Positions 11,561 through 21,880 of a stretch of 64,000 bases of DNA are shown here, one piece after another (the first letter of the stretch is position 1; every line of letters begins with the position of its first letter). The notes beneath the pieces were generated by a model. That model was not told the DNA's origin. It was given only the letters and a program-made list of their open reading frames with translations, and made no database searches. The DNA lies in the NCBI RefSeq assembly GCF_030247185.1, contig NC_080572.1:33464971-33528970 (forward strand). Direction: 5' to 3'. The position numbers and the translations under genes were made by a program. The stretch comes from Malaya genurostris (taxonomy: Eukaryota > Arthropoda > Insecta > Diptera > Culicidae).

Positions 11561-12607
11561 GGGAACGTGCCATTTGAGCCAATTTGTTCTGATTACTGAT
11601 TCCAGACAAGTCATTGAGAAGAGTTGCTAGTGAGCGTTCTTTGATACGATAAAATCGATACGATCGGCATAGTGAACCGAATCATTCAACCATGCAAATC
11701 CCATCAACAAATTCCTTTGAAAATTCAATTTCTTGCTTTTTTAATCTTGATGTAAAATACTTAACAATTTCTGCGGATGATCAAATAAACACAACTTTTT
11801 AGCGTAAATATTTCAAATAACAGCTTATATCAAACAATAGGGGGTCGATTTCTAGACCTCGTAGACCCCCATAGACAGTTTTTGTTTACGTCGACCCCCG
11901 CAAAAAGGACATCGACCCCAAGGGGTCTATATCGACCACTTTGGGAACACTTGATCTAGAGAAATCAACAGCCAATATAAAGAGGTAGCTTATAAACAAA
12001 GTATTCCTGAATTTGACGTTTTCATACTGAGCACCTTATCTCCGGAACAAGGGGTTTGATCCGAATGAAAATTGGATCCGGATGAAAATTATAAACATTT
12101 ATAACACGGTTGTGTGTTATGTTCGACCAGATGATCAATCTCTACTATGTGGCTTTAAATGTATATAAACACTGTTTCACTACGTAAATTTACGTTCTAT
12201 TGTGATTTATCTAGTACCATGATCCTCTCAAAGCAGTTAGTAAATCAAACATTTAGTGTTCCACTTAACTTCAAATTATTTCGCGAAAAGTCACGCAAAT
12301 ATCGTAAAACGACGTGCCATCCTTACATCAACAATGTACTTACATGGCATTTTTTTTGTATTTTACCGGTAAGCAATTTTTAATCACTAAAAAATTCATG
12401 CAATGTTAATTACAAATTGTATTAATGACTTATACTGTGCTTCATCTCGCATCGGATCGCATCTAAGTAGAAGCTCAGTTGTTTAATCGCTTTACTGCCG
12501 TTGTCGGATCACTACAAACAGAAGCCATGAGAAATTGAAACCTACCAACTTATCAACGCACGCAAGATTACCGTCTTAGTTTTAGTGTAATCGCCTATTA
12601 GAAAATG
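11561..12607. other. No recognised gene
   Basis: Unclassified, AT-rich. 11836-11945 contains a repeated GTCGA/GACCCC motif block of unknown nature. 12040-12090 has a weak trace of the dispersed repeat (GGATCCGGATGAAAATT). No supported coding region. Confidence 0.5.
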
Positions 12608-12906
12608 AACCTCTAAAGACCATCATAACGGCATTCCTTCCAATAGCTAGAACTTTTTTGAAACAGTTATCAGCTCAATGGCCAGTACTCTCAGGCTTTG
12701 TATTATTTGATGGATAATTTATCATCCGCCGTAAATGATTCAATCACTGTCCTGCAGTGGAATTGTCGAAACATCATTCCAAAACATGATTCATTTAAAG
12801 TTTTGTTGCATAGTCAAAAATGTGATGTATTTGCTTTGTTCGAAACATGGTTTACATCAAACATAGTCTTAAATTTAAATGGCTTTAACATTACACGTCT
12901 CTGTAT
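12608..12906 (+). pseudogene. Copy A segment 1: ORF1 end and endonuclease N-terminus
   Basis: Encodes the last residues of ORF1, then MDNLSSAVNDSITVLQWNCR of the apurinic-like endonuclease domain, up to the WFTSNIVLNLNGFNITRL region. It is nearly identical to the start of copy B ORF2. It is cut at 12906 by the RTE fragment and resumes at 13417. Confidence 0.9.
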
Positions 12907-13402
12907 ACTTACTCTTACTCTTTCAGTCGTAGACCACGCGGGTTTCAGCTGTATACAGGAGGCGTCTCCATTCAACTCGGTTCATGGCTGTTCGCCGCCA
13001 GCCTCGGTAGCTGCGAAGGGTCCGCAGGTCGTCCTCAATTTGATCGATCCATCTTGCCCGCTGCGCGCCTCTTCTTCTTATACCGGTCGGATCATTATCG
13101 AGAATCATTTTAACCGGGTTGTTCTCCGACATTCTAACAACATGCCCGGCCCACCGTAACCGCCCGACCTTGGCCGTTTGGACGAGGGTTGGTTCTCCCA
13201 GCAACTGGTGCAGTTCATGGTTCATGGATACGGCCTCCACGTACCGTCTTCCATCCGCACTCCGCCGAAGATGGTTCGCAACACCTTCCGTTCAAAAACA
13301 CCTAGAGCGCGTTGATTCTCCGCAAGCATTGTCCAAGACTCGTGCCCGTAGAGGATAACTGGTCTAATCAGCGTTTTGTAGATAGTTAACTTCACATCAC
13401 GT
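12907..13402 (-). mobile_element. RTE-clade LINE 3' fragment, 14-bp target duplication
   Basis: The 14-mer ACACGTCTCTGTAT is present at both borders (12893-12906 and 13403-13416). The insert translates on the minus strand as the C-terminal tail typical of mosquito RTE-like polymerases: GRLRWAGHVVRMSENNP, then RARWIDQIEDDLRTLRSYRG and a WRRLLYTAET end. The minus-strand 3' end finishes in a GAGTAA-type short tandem tail, usual for RTE. It is severely 5'-truncated, with a frameshift near 13240. Confidence 0.88.
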
Positions 13403-13827
13403 ACACGTCTCTGTATGGCGGAGTGCTTTTAGGAATTAAGAAATGTTTTTCCTTTTTATAGATTAAACATTCCCTCGACTTCTAGTATAGAAGTTGTTAC
13501 TTTTTTTTTTTTTTTCATAAATACGTTTATTTCATAGGCAATATACATAAGTTTTTCTTCGCCGTGGCATCCACAATACATAGTAGTTTAAACCTAATAC
13601 ATTTCGAATATCATATTAGTATGTTGGTACTCATTAGTTAATCTAAACACTGTTTTTATCAAGCGAGTTGCTATTTTAATTACATTAAATAAAATACATT
13701 TATTTTGTACATGATCTTATAACTATTTCAGGATTGTTTGTATCAGTTCACCACTTATATTCAATATCCTATAGTTGGCTATTGGTTGAACTCATGGAAG
13801 AGAAAACAGTTTAACATAAAATAAAAT

Positions 13828-16800
13828 TTAAATTGGAACTCCAATGGATTTAATGAAATGATAAAGAAGTTTCATGTAAGAAAGGTCACGACAAGCAAGA
13901 ATGTCGCGAACTGGGACATTGGATAGTCTACCTTGGGTACGCAAGGAATTTATTAGTTGAGATCTGACATCACGAAACTCCACGCATGTCCAAACAACAT
14001 GGTCAATATCGCGGTAACCTTCGCCGCAAGCACAATGATTAGTCTCGGAAAGTCCAATTCGAAGGAGATGTGCATCTAACGTGTAGTGATTGGACATGAG
14101 TCTGGACATCACACGAATGAAATCTCTACTCACATCCAGTCCCCTGAACCATGCCTTTGTCGATATTTTAGGAATAATTGAGTGCATCCACCGACCCAGA
14201 TCATCTTTATCCCAAGAAGCTTGCCAGCTGGCAAGTGTTCTTTGGCGAGACGCGCTATAGAATTCGTTGAAAGCAATCGGTCTCTCATAAATTTCACCCT
14301 CAATAGCACCACGTTTGGCTAAAATATCGGCTCTTTCATTGCCTGGAATGGAGCAATGAGCCGGAACCCAAACTATTGTAATTTGATAATTATTATTCAA
14401 TATGACGTTCAGGCACTGTTTTATTTTGCTCAAGAAAAGCGGTTCATTTTTGCCAGCAGCGTTTGAGCGAATGGCTTCAATTGCACTCAGACTATCTGTG
14501 AAGAGGAAATAATGGTTTGGAGATAATGTGACGATTACATTCAAGCTATAATGAACTGCTGCTAACTCTGCTATATAAACAGATGCAGGTTCTTGAAGCT
14601 TGAATGAGGCCGAAACATTATTGTTGAACATACCAAACCCTGTCGCTTCTTCCATTCGCGATCCGTCCGTGTAAAACATTTTCTCAGAGTTAATATGCCT
14701 GAACTTACTTGAAAATATTTTTGGGATTTCCATAGAGCGTAGGTGGTCCGGGATTCCACGCACTTCGCGCTGCATGGATGTGTCGAAAAATAAAGTTGAG
14801 TCAGGTACATTTAGGAGGCTGACACGGATAGGAATATATCTTGAAGGGTTGATTTCCTGTGACATATGGTTAAAATATACTGTCATGAATTTTGTTTGAG
14901 ATCGAAGCTCGACTAGTCGTTCGAAATTATTAATTACCATGGGATTCAGCACATCACATCTTATTAGCAGGCGTGATGAAAGCTCCCAAAATCGATCTTT
15001 TAATGGAAGAACTCCCGCCAGAACTTCAAGACTCATTGTATGTGTCGAATGCATGCAGCCTAAAGCAATTCGCAAACAACGGTACTGAATTCGCTCAAGT
15101 TTGATAATATGAGAATTTGCAGCGGAACGAAAACAAACGCATCCATATTCCATCACTGAAAGTATCGTTGTCTGATACAATTTTATTAGATCTTGCGGAT
15201 GAGCACCCCACCAAGACCCTGTTATTGTTCGAAGAAAATTTACTCTTTGTTGGCATTTCGTTATCAGATACCTAATGTGTCCTCCCCACGTGCATTTGGA
15301 ATCAAACCACACCCCGAGGTATTTGAAAGTCAAAACCTGTTCGATTATTCTTCCCATCATATGAAGCTGAAGTTGCGCGGGATCATGCTTTTTTGAAAAG
15401 ACGACCAGCTCTGTTTTCTCCGCAGAGAATTCGATACCAAGATGAACAGCCCAAACGGACAATTTATCTAAGGTATCTTGCAATGGTTTTTGCAGATCAA
15501 TAGCTTTGGATCCAGTAACTGAAACCACGCCATCATCTGCCAATTGTCTTAGTGTACATGGGGTTACTAGACAGCTGTCAATGTCATTCACGTAAAAATT
15601 ATAGAGGAGCGGACTGAGGCATGAGCCTTGCGGGAGACCCATGTAGCTAATTCTGATTGTTGCCAAATCGCCATGTGAAAAATGCATGCGTTTCTCTGAC
15701 AAAAGGTTGTGCAAATAATTATTTATAACCGCTGGGAGTCCATGTTGGTGGAGCTTGTCTGAAAGAACATCAATGGAAACTGAATCAAATGCTCCTTTAA
15801 TGTCTAAAAATACAGATGCCATTTGTTGCTTTTGAGCGAAGGCAATTTGGATGTCAGACGAAAGTAATGCAAGGCAATCATTCGTCCCTTTATTTCTACG
15901 GAAGCCAAACTGAGTATCTGACAACAAACCGTTCGTCTCGACCCAAGTGTCGAGACGTCGTAGAATAATTTTTTCGAACAATTTTCTGATGCAGGACAAC
16001 ATCGCAATGGGTCTATATGAGTTGTGATTGGAAGCTGGTTTCCCCGGCTTTTGAATGGCGATAACTTTCACTTGTCTCCAGTCAGGTGGAACAATATTTT
16101 GCTCAAGAAACTTGTTGAACAATTCCAACAAACGTCTTTTTGCGAGGTCGGGCAGATTCTTCACCAAGTTGAATTTAATTCTGTCCAATCCAGGAGCGTT
16201 ATTGTTACAAGACATGAGTGCTATGGAAAATTCCATCATTGAAAAGGGGCTATCAATGGAATCATCATTTGAAGAAGACTCCCTAACAATGCTATGCGTA
16301 GGAACGGAATCTGGACAAACTTTCCTCGCAAAATCAAATATCCATCGATTCGAGTACTCCTCACTCTCATTTCCTACGTTACGATTCCTCATTCGTCTGG
16401 CCGTATTCCAAAGAGTGCTCATTGAGGTTTCTCTTGACAAACCTTCCACAAAATGTCTCCAATAGCTGCATTTCTTAACCCGAAGTATGTTCTTGTACTT
16501 GGTTTCTAAAACCAAGAATTTTTCAAAATTCTGAGGAGTTCCTCCCCCTCGTTTTAAAAACGTCTTGAAAGCATTTTGTTTCGCGTGTTTAGCATCTGAG
16601 CACTCTTTGTCCCACCAAGGATTTGGAGGTCTTCTGTTAGACGATGGACCAAGAAATCGTTTGGTTTGGGCTTGTTCTGCGGCCTCCAGAATCGAACAAA
16701 CGAGGAAGTCATATTCTTCAAGTGGGGGAAGCTCTTCCATTGAAGTTAAGACACTTGAAATATTACTTTGGTATTTAATCCAGTCAATATTTTTTGTCAA

Positions 16801-17520
16801 ATCATATGGAATATTAACTGAATTAGCAATGCCTTTGTTACTGCTAATTGAGATGATGATTGGTAAATGATCGCTACCATGTAAATCAGGAAATACTTTC
16901 CAGGTGCAATCTAGTCGAATTGAAGTCGAACAAAGAGATAAATCTAATGCACTTGGACGTGCAGGAGGTCTTGGGATCCGTGTCATGCTACCCATATTTA
17001 GTACCGTCATGCTAAAATTGTCGCAAATATTATATATTAGAGATGATCTGCTATCATTGTAAACGGAACCCCACATCATTCCGTGCGAATTGAAATCTCC
17101 TAAAATCAAACGTGGAGCAGGAAGGGCTTCGACAATTTCATTAAGCTGTCGTTGTCCAACTTGAGCTCTTGGAGGAATATATACCGAAGCAATGCAAATG
17201 TCCTTTCCTTTAATGTTTATTTGACAAGCAACAACTTCTATACTAGAAGTCGAAGGAATGTTTAATCTATAAAAGGAATAACATTTCTTAATTCCTAAAA
17301 GCACTCCACCATACGGGGAGTCTCTGTCGAGACGTATAATGTTAAAGTCATTAAAATTTAAGGCTATGTTTGATGTAAGCCATGTTTCGCACAAAGCAAA
17401 TACATCACATTTTTGACTATGCAACAAAACTTTAAATGAATCAAGTTTTGGCATGATGCTTCGACAATTCCACTGCAGGACAGTGATTGAATCATTTGCG
17501 GCGGATGATAAATTATCCAT
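13828..17520 (-). CDS. LINE ORF2: endonuclease, reverse transcriptase, RNase H (copy B)
   Basis: About 1230 aa. It nicks target DNA, reverse-transcribes element RNA and degrades the template RNA. The endonuclease is N-terminal (LQWNCRSIMPK, CETWLTSN, LILGDFNSHG, GSDHLPIII; about residues 15-225). The RT follows (NNNAPGLDRIKFNLVK, SYRPIAMLSCIRKLFE, FLDIKGAFDSVS, GLPQGSCLSPLLYNFYVND) with catalytic LADD in QLADDGVVSVTG rather than the commoner YADD or FADD. RNase H has FYTDGSRMEE, ELAAVHYSL, FTDSLSAIEAI and WVPAHCSIPGNERAD. A Cys/His motif (CACGEGYRDIDHVVWTC) lies near the C-terminus. The ATG at 17520 overlaps the ORF1 stop by 8 nt (ATGGATAA), which suggests coupled reinitiation. The open frame extends 12 nt upstream only through a TTG codon. 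Confidence 0.95.
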   Translation of the reverse strand: MDNLSSAANDSITVLQWNCRSIMPKLDSFKVLLHSQKCDVFALCETWLTSNIALNFNDFNIIRLDRDSPYGGVLLGIKKCYSFYRLNIPSTSSIEVVACQINIKGKDICIASVYIPPRAQVGQRQLNEIVEALPAPRLILGDFNSHGMMWGSVYNDSRSSLIYNICDNFSMTVLNMGSMTRIPRPPARPSALDLSLCSTSIRLDCTWKVFPDLHGSDHLPIIISISSNKGIANSVNIPYDLTKNIDWIKYQSNISSVLTSMEELPPLEEYDFLVCSILEAAEQAQTKRFLGPSSNRRPPNPWWDKECSDAKHAKQNAFKTFLKRGGGTPQNFEKFLVLETKYKNILRVKKCSYWRHFVEGLSRETSMSTLWNTARRMRNRNVGNESEEYSNRWIFDFARKVCPDSVPTHSIVRESSSNDDSIDSPFSMMEFSIALMSCNNNAPGLDRIKFNLVKNLPDLAKRRLLELFNKFLEQNIVPPDWRQVKVIAIQKPGKPASNHNSYRPIAMLSCIRKLFEKIILRRLDTWVETNGLLSDTQFGFRRNKGTNDCLALLSSDIQIAFAQKQQMASVFLDIKGAFDSVSIDVLSDKLHQHGLPAVINNYLHNLLSEKRMHFSHGDLATIRISYMGLPQGSCLSPLLYNFYVNDIDSCLVTPCTLRQLADDGVVSVTGSKAIDLQKPLQDTLDKLSVWAVHLGIEFSAEKTELVVFSKKHDPAQLQLHMMGRIIEQVLTFKYLGVWFDSKCTWGGHIRYLITKCQQRVNFLRTITGSWWGAHPQDLIKLYQTTILSVMEYGCVCFRSAANSHIIKLERIQYRCLRIALGCMHSTHTMSLEVLAGVLPLKDRFWELSSRLLIRCDVLNPMVINNFERLVELRSQTKFMTVYFNHMSQEINPSRYIPIRVSLLNVPDSTLFFDTSMQREVRGIPDHLRSMEIPKIFSSKFRHINSEKMFYTDGSRMEEATGFGMFNNNVSASFKLQEPASVYIAELAAVHYSLNVIVTLSPNHYFLFTDSLSAIEAIRSNAAGKNEPLFLSKIKQCLNVILNNNYQITIVWVPAHCSIPGNERADILAKRGAIEGEIYERPIAFNEFYSASRQRTLASWQASWDKDDLGRWMHSIIPKISTKAWFRGLDVSRDFIRVMSRLMSNHYTLDAHLLRIGLSETNHCACGEGYRDIDHVVWTCVEFRDVRSQLINSLRTQGRLSNVPVRDILACRDLSYMKLLYHFIKSIGVPI

Positions 17521-18826
17521 CAAATGATACAAAACCTGAAAGAGCTGGCCATTGAGCTGATAACTGTTTCAAAAAAGTTCTAGCTATTGGAAGGAATGCT
17601 GTTATGATGGTCTTTAGAGGTTCAGAAATATTGAATGCAGCGAAAATCCATTCTACAATTTCCGAAAATTTCAGTAATCCTGTTGGTGAATGTGAAATGG
17701 AGCCCACTGGATTATTGTCTTTTCTTGAGCTAGTTCCTGGATTGGTTTGTGAATTTGACAAACCAGGAGGCACAGTTTTTGGTTTTAAATTTGGCTTTTT
17801 AGCTTTAACACGGGGATCTTTTTTTGAAGGTATAATTTTAGGTGTCTTTTTTGGTATTTTGTGGTTTGTTAATCTCCTCTTAACAGACCCTTGAGGAGTG
17901 ACAAACGAGGTATCTTCACTATTTCCGTCAGAGTCAGATTCCTCTGGCTCCGCAAGATTTGAAAAACCGTTTTCGGTTTCCAAAGGGGAGACATGTATGA
18001 CCGTTTTGAGCATTTCTGCATATGTGCGCTTAGACCGTGCTTTTAAAGAAAGCTTCATTTTGTCTTTACGCAGCTTAAATGCAGCGCACACTGAAAGATC
18101 ATCATGAGGGCTTTCCCCACAATAAACACATTTTTCAACATCTTTATCGCAAAGATTATCCTTATGAGGCCCTTGACATTTGATACATTTGGACTTATTA
18201 CTACAGTAAGTAGCTGTATGTCCGAATTTTTTACAGTTCGTGCAATTCATAACATGCGGTACGAAAAGCCGAACAGGAAGACGAATTTTATCGATATAGA
18301 CATGGCTAGGCAATGCAGATCCGGCAAATGTTACGCGAAACGAATCTGAGGGACGATAAGACTTTTTTCCATCGACAATAAATGCTGAGTACAATTGTTT
18401 GCACTCGAGTATCTTAACTCCCTCAAGCATGGAGTTTTTAAAACGGCCAACTCCATTTTTAAGTAAATCATCTGCTGTCAGACTTGCTTCAGTCACAACA
18501 CCGTCAATTTCTACCTCCTTCGATGGAATGTAAACTCGATATTCAATAGCAAATAATTTACAGGTTACAATATCGTTTGCCTGTTTCAAGTCGTTAACTA
18601 CAACTCGAATTTTATCTCTATTAACCTTACAGATTTCTTTAACTTCAGAGAAATGTGATGTCAAATCCTTTGTAATTTGCATCAAGTTTAAAATCTTTTC
18701 TTTTTTTCGAAGATAGACTATCCATGGCCCAGTGGTACCCTGTGGATAATGTTTAGCCCTCGGAGTATTTAAACTTTTACTAGTATCCGGAATCGGATTC
18801 GGATGATCTTCCATGAGATCATCCAT
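17513..18826 (-). CDS. LINE ORF1: gag-like RNA-binding protein with three zinc knuckles (copy B)
   Basis: About 437 aa from the ATG at 18826. The frame stays open upstream to 19132, but without a convincing ATG. The protein is expected to bind element RNA and form the ribonucleoprotein. Three consecutive knuckles are visible: CTNCKKFGHTATYC (CX2CX4HX4C), CIKCQGPHKDNLC and CVYCGESPHDDLSVC. A central folded region precedes them. The C-terminal part is a basic Lys/Pro-rich linker (for example KKTPKIIPSKKDPRVK) followed by a short hydrophobic tail just before ORF2. The stop codon overlaps the ORF2 start. Function is assigned by architecture and position in the element. Confidence 0.9.
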   Translation of the reverse strand: MDDLMEDHPNPIPDTSKSLNTPRAKHYPQGTTGPWIVYLRKKEKILNLMQITKDLTSHFSEVKEICKVNRDKIRVVVNDLKQANDIVTCKLFAIEYRVYIPSKEVEIDGVVTEASLTADDLLKNGVGRFKNSMLEGVKILECKQLYSAFIVDGKKSYRPSDSFRVTFAGSALPSHVYIDKIRLPVRLFVPHVMNCTNCKKFGHTATYCSNKSKCIKCQGPHKDNLCDKDVEKCVYCGESPHDDLSVCAAFKLRKDKMKLSLKARSKRTYAEMLKTVIHVSPLETENGFSNLAEPEESDSDGNSEDTSFVTPQGSVKRRLTNHKIPKKTPKIIPSKKDPRVKAKKPNLKPKTVPPGLSNSQTNPGTSSRKDNNPVGSISHSPTGLLKFSEIVEWIFAAFNISEPLKTIITAFLPIARTFLKQLSAQWPALSGFVSFDG

Positions 18827-19519
18827 TACATTAAATTTTTTTTGTAAATTAATAATACCAAAATAAAAACTTATGTTTAGTAAAATTTCAGATATAAGAA
18901 ATAAAAAATAAATTAAATTAAATCTACCTTGTAGCTGATGTCTCTGTTCCTTTATCGTGAAGAACGACGTGAAGCTCTTCCAACGATTTCCAATTGGCAG
19001 TCTTTTGCTGTTTCCAATTGGCAGTCTTCTGTCGTTTACTGCTATCTCAGTTGCTCTGCCGTCGTTGTGAACACCACTGCACTTGCTGTACCTGACCCCA
19101 GGTACAGTGCTTTTGCTCTTGGTGGCGATCAAATGCGATGCTTGCAGTGTAGCACCTCGCGATATATGCCGTCTCTTTTGATCCTACGCAGCGTACAAAT
19201 TCTGGTACCTGGTAGATCAGCACTGGGTTGCTTTAGCACCTCTGTGCCTTTGCACCCCTTCGTCTTCGCACCTTTATGCGATGGCACCTCTGTGACTCGT
19301 CACTTCTATGCTCTCGCACCTCTGTGTCTCTACACCTCTGTGCGTATGAACGGGATGGCCTTCGTTGCTAGCTTTCCAGTCGGGAAACGCCCCGAATATT
19401 GCGTTTGCTATGGGCAGTTTAACTACCTGAAGCTTAGAATTGTCTCGGTAGCAGCCGTTAACTCACGAGCCAGTACAATCGAAACACAACCTCTTCGCTT
19501 GAATGGTTTTTACTGAATC
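18827..19519 (-). promoter_or_regulatory. 5' UTR / internal promoter region of LINE copy B
   Basis: Lies between the element's 5' border at 19519 and the ORF1 ATG. The first bases on the minus strand are GATTCAGTAAAAACC; the TCAGT resembles an insect initiator, as in LINEs that carry their own RNA polymerase II promoter. A 16-mer (TTTCCAATTGGCAGTC on the + strand) is directly repeated near 18983-19030. The region 19140-19340 is rich in CACCTCTGTG-like repeats. Promoter activity is inferred, not seen. Confidence 0.5.
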
Positions 19520-19531
19520 AGAAGTTGTTAC

Positions 19532-20742
19532 TTGTCAAATAAACATTAAAGGAAGGGACATTTGCATTGCTTCGGAATATATTCCTCCAAGAGCTCAAAT
19601 TGGAGAGCGACAGCTTAATGAAACTGTCGAAGCCCTTCCTGCTCCACGTTTGATTTTAAGAGATTTCAATTCGCACGGAATGATGTGGGGTTCCGTTTAC
19701 AATGATAGCAGATCATCTTTAATATATAATATTTGCGACAATTTTAGCATGACGGTACTAAATATGGGTAGCATGACACGGATCCCAAGACCTCCTCCAC
19801 GTCCAAGTGCATTAGATTTATCTCTTTGCTCGACTTCAATTCGACTAGATTGCACCTGGAAACCATTTCCTGACTTACTTACGCGATCATTTACCAATCA
19901 TCATCTCAATTAGCAGTAACAAAGGCATTGCTAATTCAGTTAATATTCCATATGATTTGACAAAAAATGTTGACTGGATTAAATACCAAAGTAGTATCTC
20001 AAGTACTTTGAACTCAATGGAAGAGCTTCCCCCACTTGAAGAATATGACTTCCTCGTTTGTTCGATTCTGGAGACCGCAGAACAAGCACAAACCATCGTC
20101 TAACAGAAGCCCTCCAAACCCTTGGTGGGACAAAGAGTGCTCAGATGCTAAACACGCAAAACAAAATGCTTTCAAGGCGTTTTCAAAACGAGGAGGAGGA
20201 ACTGCTCAGAATTTTAAAACATTCTTGATTTTAGAAACCAAATACAAGAGCATACTTCGGGCCAAGAAATGTAGCTATTGGAGACATTTTGTCGAAGGTT
20301 TGTCAAGAGAAACCTCAATGAGCACTCTTTGGAGTACGGCCAGACGAATGAGGAATCGTAACGTAGGAAATGAGAGTGAGGAATACTCGAACCGATGGAT
20401 ATTTGATTTTGCGAGTAAGGTTTGCCCAGATTCTGTTCCTACGCATAGCATTATTAGGGAGTCTTCTCCGAATAATGGTTCCATTGATAGCCCAATTTCA
20501 ATGCTGGAATTTTCCATAGCACTCATGCCTTGTAACAATAACGCTCCTGGGTTGGACAGAATAAAATTCAACTTGGTGAAGAATCTGCCCGACCTTGCAA
20601 AAAGAAGTTTGTTGGAATTGTTCAACAATATTCGTGAGCAAAAGATTGTTCCACCTGACTGGAGACAAATGAAAGTTATCGCTATTCAAAAGCCGGGGAA
20701 ATCAGTTTCCAACCACAACTCATATAGACCCATTGCAATGTT
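19532..20742 (+). pseudogene. Copy A segment 2: endonuclease remainder and RT start
   Basis: Continues the LINE copy A reading after copy B. Visible motifs are GRDICIASEYIPPRAQ, then LILRDFNSHGMMWG (GDFN mutated to RDFN), a frameshift near 19885, then RSPPNPWWDKECSDAK, NNNAPGLDRIKFNLVK and QKPGKSVSNHNSYRPIAM, where the ORF1-only element interrupts. The endonuclease acid change and the frameshift show loss of function. Confidence 0.9.
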
Positions 20743-21867
20743 TTTTTTTTTCTTAACAATTTTTATTGAGGCCAATTTGCGTATAGCTTTACGTGGCCGA
20801 TTTACCCATGTTTTTGTTACATAAAATTATTTTTTTATTGTTGGATCTCGTTGTCACCCTTCTTCTAGGGGGAGAGGAGCTTCCATTTCCTTCTAGCGAA
20901 GATTGGAGGTCGTTTTGTCTGTTGCTCGTATCATCCATTGCTATATCGTTGGAGTTGTGAGCGGTTTCCGTTTCCTTGTTTTCGTTGTTGATCGCCGTCT
21001 TGGGTTCATTTGCAGTTGCCGTAGATGCGCTTTGTACATTGATTGCAGTTGATAGTTGGTTAGATGGTGAAGGTGTTTTTGAAACAGGAGCACTGCATCC
21101 ACTAGTTTCCGTTGTTGAGCGGCTGTCCTTGTTTTTGTTTGTTTTGTTTGTTTTCGCAGTTTCAGTGCAAGGTTTGCCGTAGTGTGCAGGTTGTTCACAA
21201 AACTGACATGTAACCAATTGATTTTCATACGTAATCAACGTTTTACAGGGATGCATTCCGTCTTGACCACAAATGATGTAAGATGGAATTGCTTTACGTA
21301 GTTGCATACGTACCACTCTCACGCCATTCCGGATACCCGGGAAAAAATTCCGCCATACTTCCTTTTCGATGGAAAGAACTTCACCGTACTGCGACATACA
21401 TTCCCGAACATACCCCTCGCTGGTCTGCGGGGGAAGGTCATGCACGCGTACTTCTATGGCATTGTCCACCATGTACACAGGGATTTTATATTTAACATTG
21501 TCATGATCAATACTGTGCACCCCGTTATTAACCGAAGCAAATGCAATTGCATCTTTTTCACGTTTAAACATAATGTACACACAGTTCGACGCCTTGTTGA
21601 ATTGAATCTCACTAACATCATTAACGTTTAGATGCATTCGTTCCTTAAGCAAGATTTCAATTTCGGTTGCTGCAGGTCTAACTTTGCAGCGCTTGAAATC
21701 AATACAAATTGAATTTGGCCTTGTAGGCCAAGTTTCAGGCTTTGTTAAATCGTATTTGCCCATTTCGTACACTCTATTATTCACTGCACTGTATTGTCTT
21801 TGTTTCTGTCGTCGCGACCGTAAGAAATTTTGGACTGCGTCGGATGCGATGCGAGCACGAGAACTGA
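20743..21867 (-). mobile_element. ORF1-only non-autonomous retroelement, copy C
   Basis: CCATTGCAATGTT is duplicated at 20730-20742 and 21868-21880, both being copy A sequence. On the minus strand the element starts TCAGTTCTCGTGC, encodes a single gag-like ORF, and reaches a poly(A) tail (poly(T) at 20741-20751) only about 40 nt after the stop. No RT, endonuclease or second ORF exists between the borders. The 3' UTR block containing GTATAGCTTTACGTGGCCGA is shared in near form with copies D (24768-25755) and E (41938-43910). This is half-LINE organisation: ORF1 alone, presumably mobilised by another element's ORF2. Confidence 0.87.
20789..21763 (-). CDS. Gag-like zinc-knuckle protein of ORF1-only retroelement
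   Basis: About 324 aa from the ATG at 21763 (MGKYDLTKPETWP). The frame is open further upstream into the target site, but those residues would be read from flanking DNA. The N-terminal half is a folded region conserved in two other copies here (IPVYMVDNAIEVRVHDLP, VLSIEKEVWRNFFPGI). It is followed by one classical CX2CX4HX4C knuckle, CQFCEQPAHYGKPC. The C-terminal third is low-complexity Thr/Ser/Asn-rich with a basic end (PPRRRVTTRSNNKK). Likely RNA-binding, by analogy with LINE ORF1 proteins. Uninterrupted, so possibly translated. Confidence 0.8.
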   Translation of the reverse strand: MGKYDLTKPETWPTRPNSICIDFKRCKVRPAATEIEILLKERMHLNVNDVSEIQFNKASNCVYIMFKREKDAIAFASVNNGVHSIDHDNVKYKIPVYMVDNAIEVRVHDLPPQTSEGYVRECMSQYGEVLSIEKEVWRNFFPGIRNGVRVVRMQLRKAIPSYIICGQDGMHPCKTLITYENQLVTCQFCEQPAHYGKPCTETAKTNKTNKNKDSRSTTETSGCSAPVSKTPSPSNQLSTAINVQSASTATANEPKTAINNENKETETAHNSNDIAMDDTSNRQNDLQSSLEGNGSSSPPRRRVTTRSNNKKIILCNKNMGKSAT

Positions 21868-21880
21868 CCATTGCAATGTT

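Larger units (their letters stand above)
13501..19519 (-). mobile_element. I-superfamily LINE copy B, full length and apparently intact
   Basis: A 6.0-kb minus-strand element inserted in copy A of its own family. AGAAGTTGTTAC flanks both ends (13489-13500 and 19520-19531). The 3' end on the + strand is a poly(T) run at 13501-13515, the element's poly(A) tail. The order on the minus strand is 5' UTR (19519-18827), ORF1, ORF2 and a 3' UTR of about 330 bp (13827-13516). Both ORFs are open with no stop or frameshift, and all key catalytic motifs are visible. The copy is therefore young and possibly competent. The I/Loner/Nimb-type clade is inferred from the EN-RT-RNase H architecture; an exact clade needs a phylogeny. 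Confidence 0.93.
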
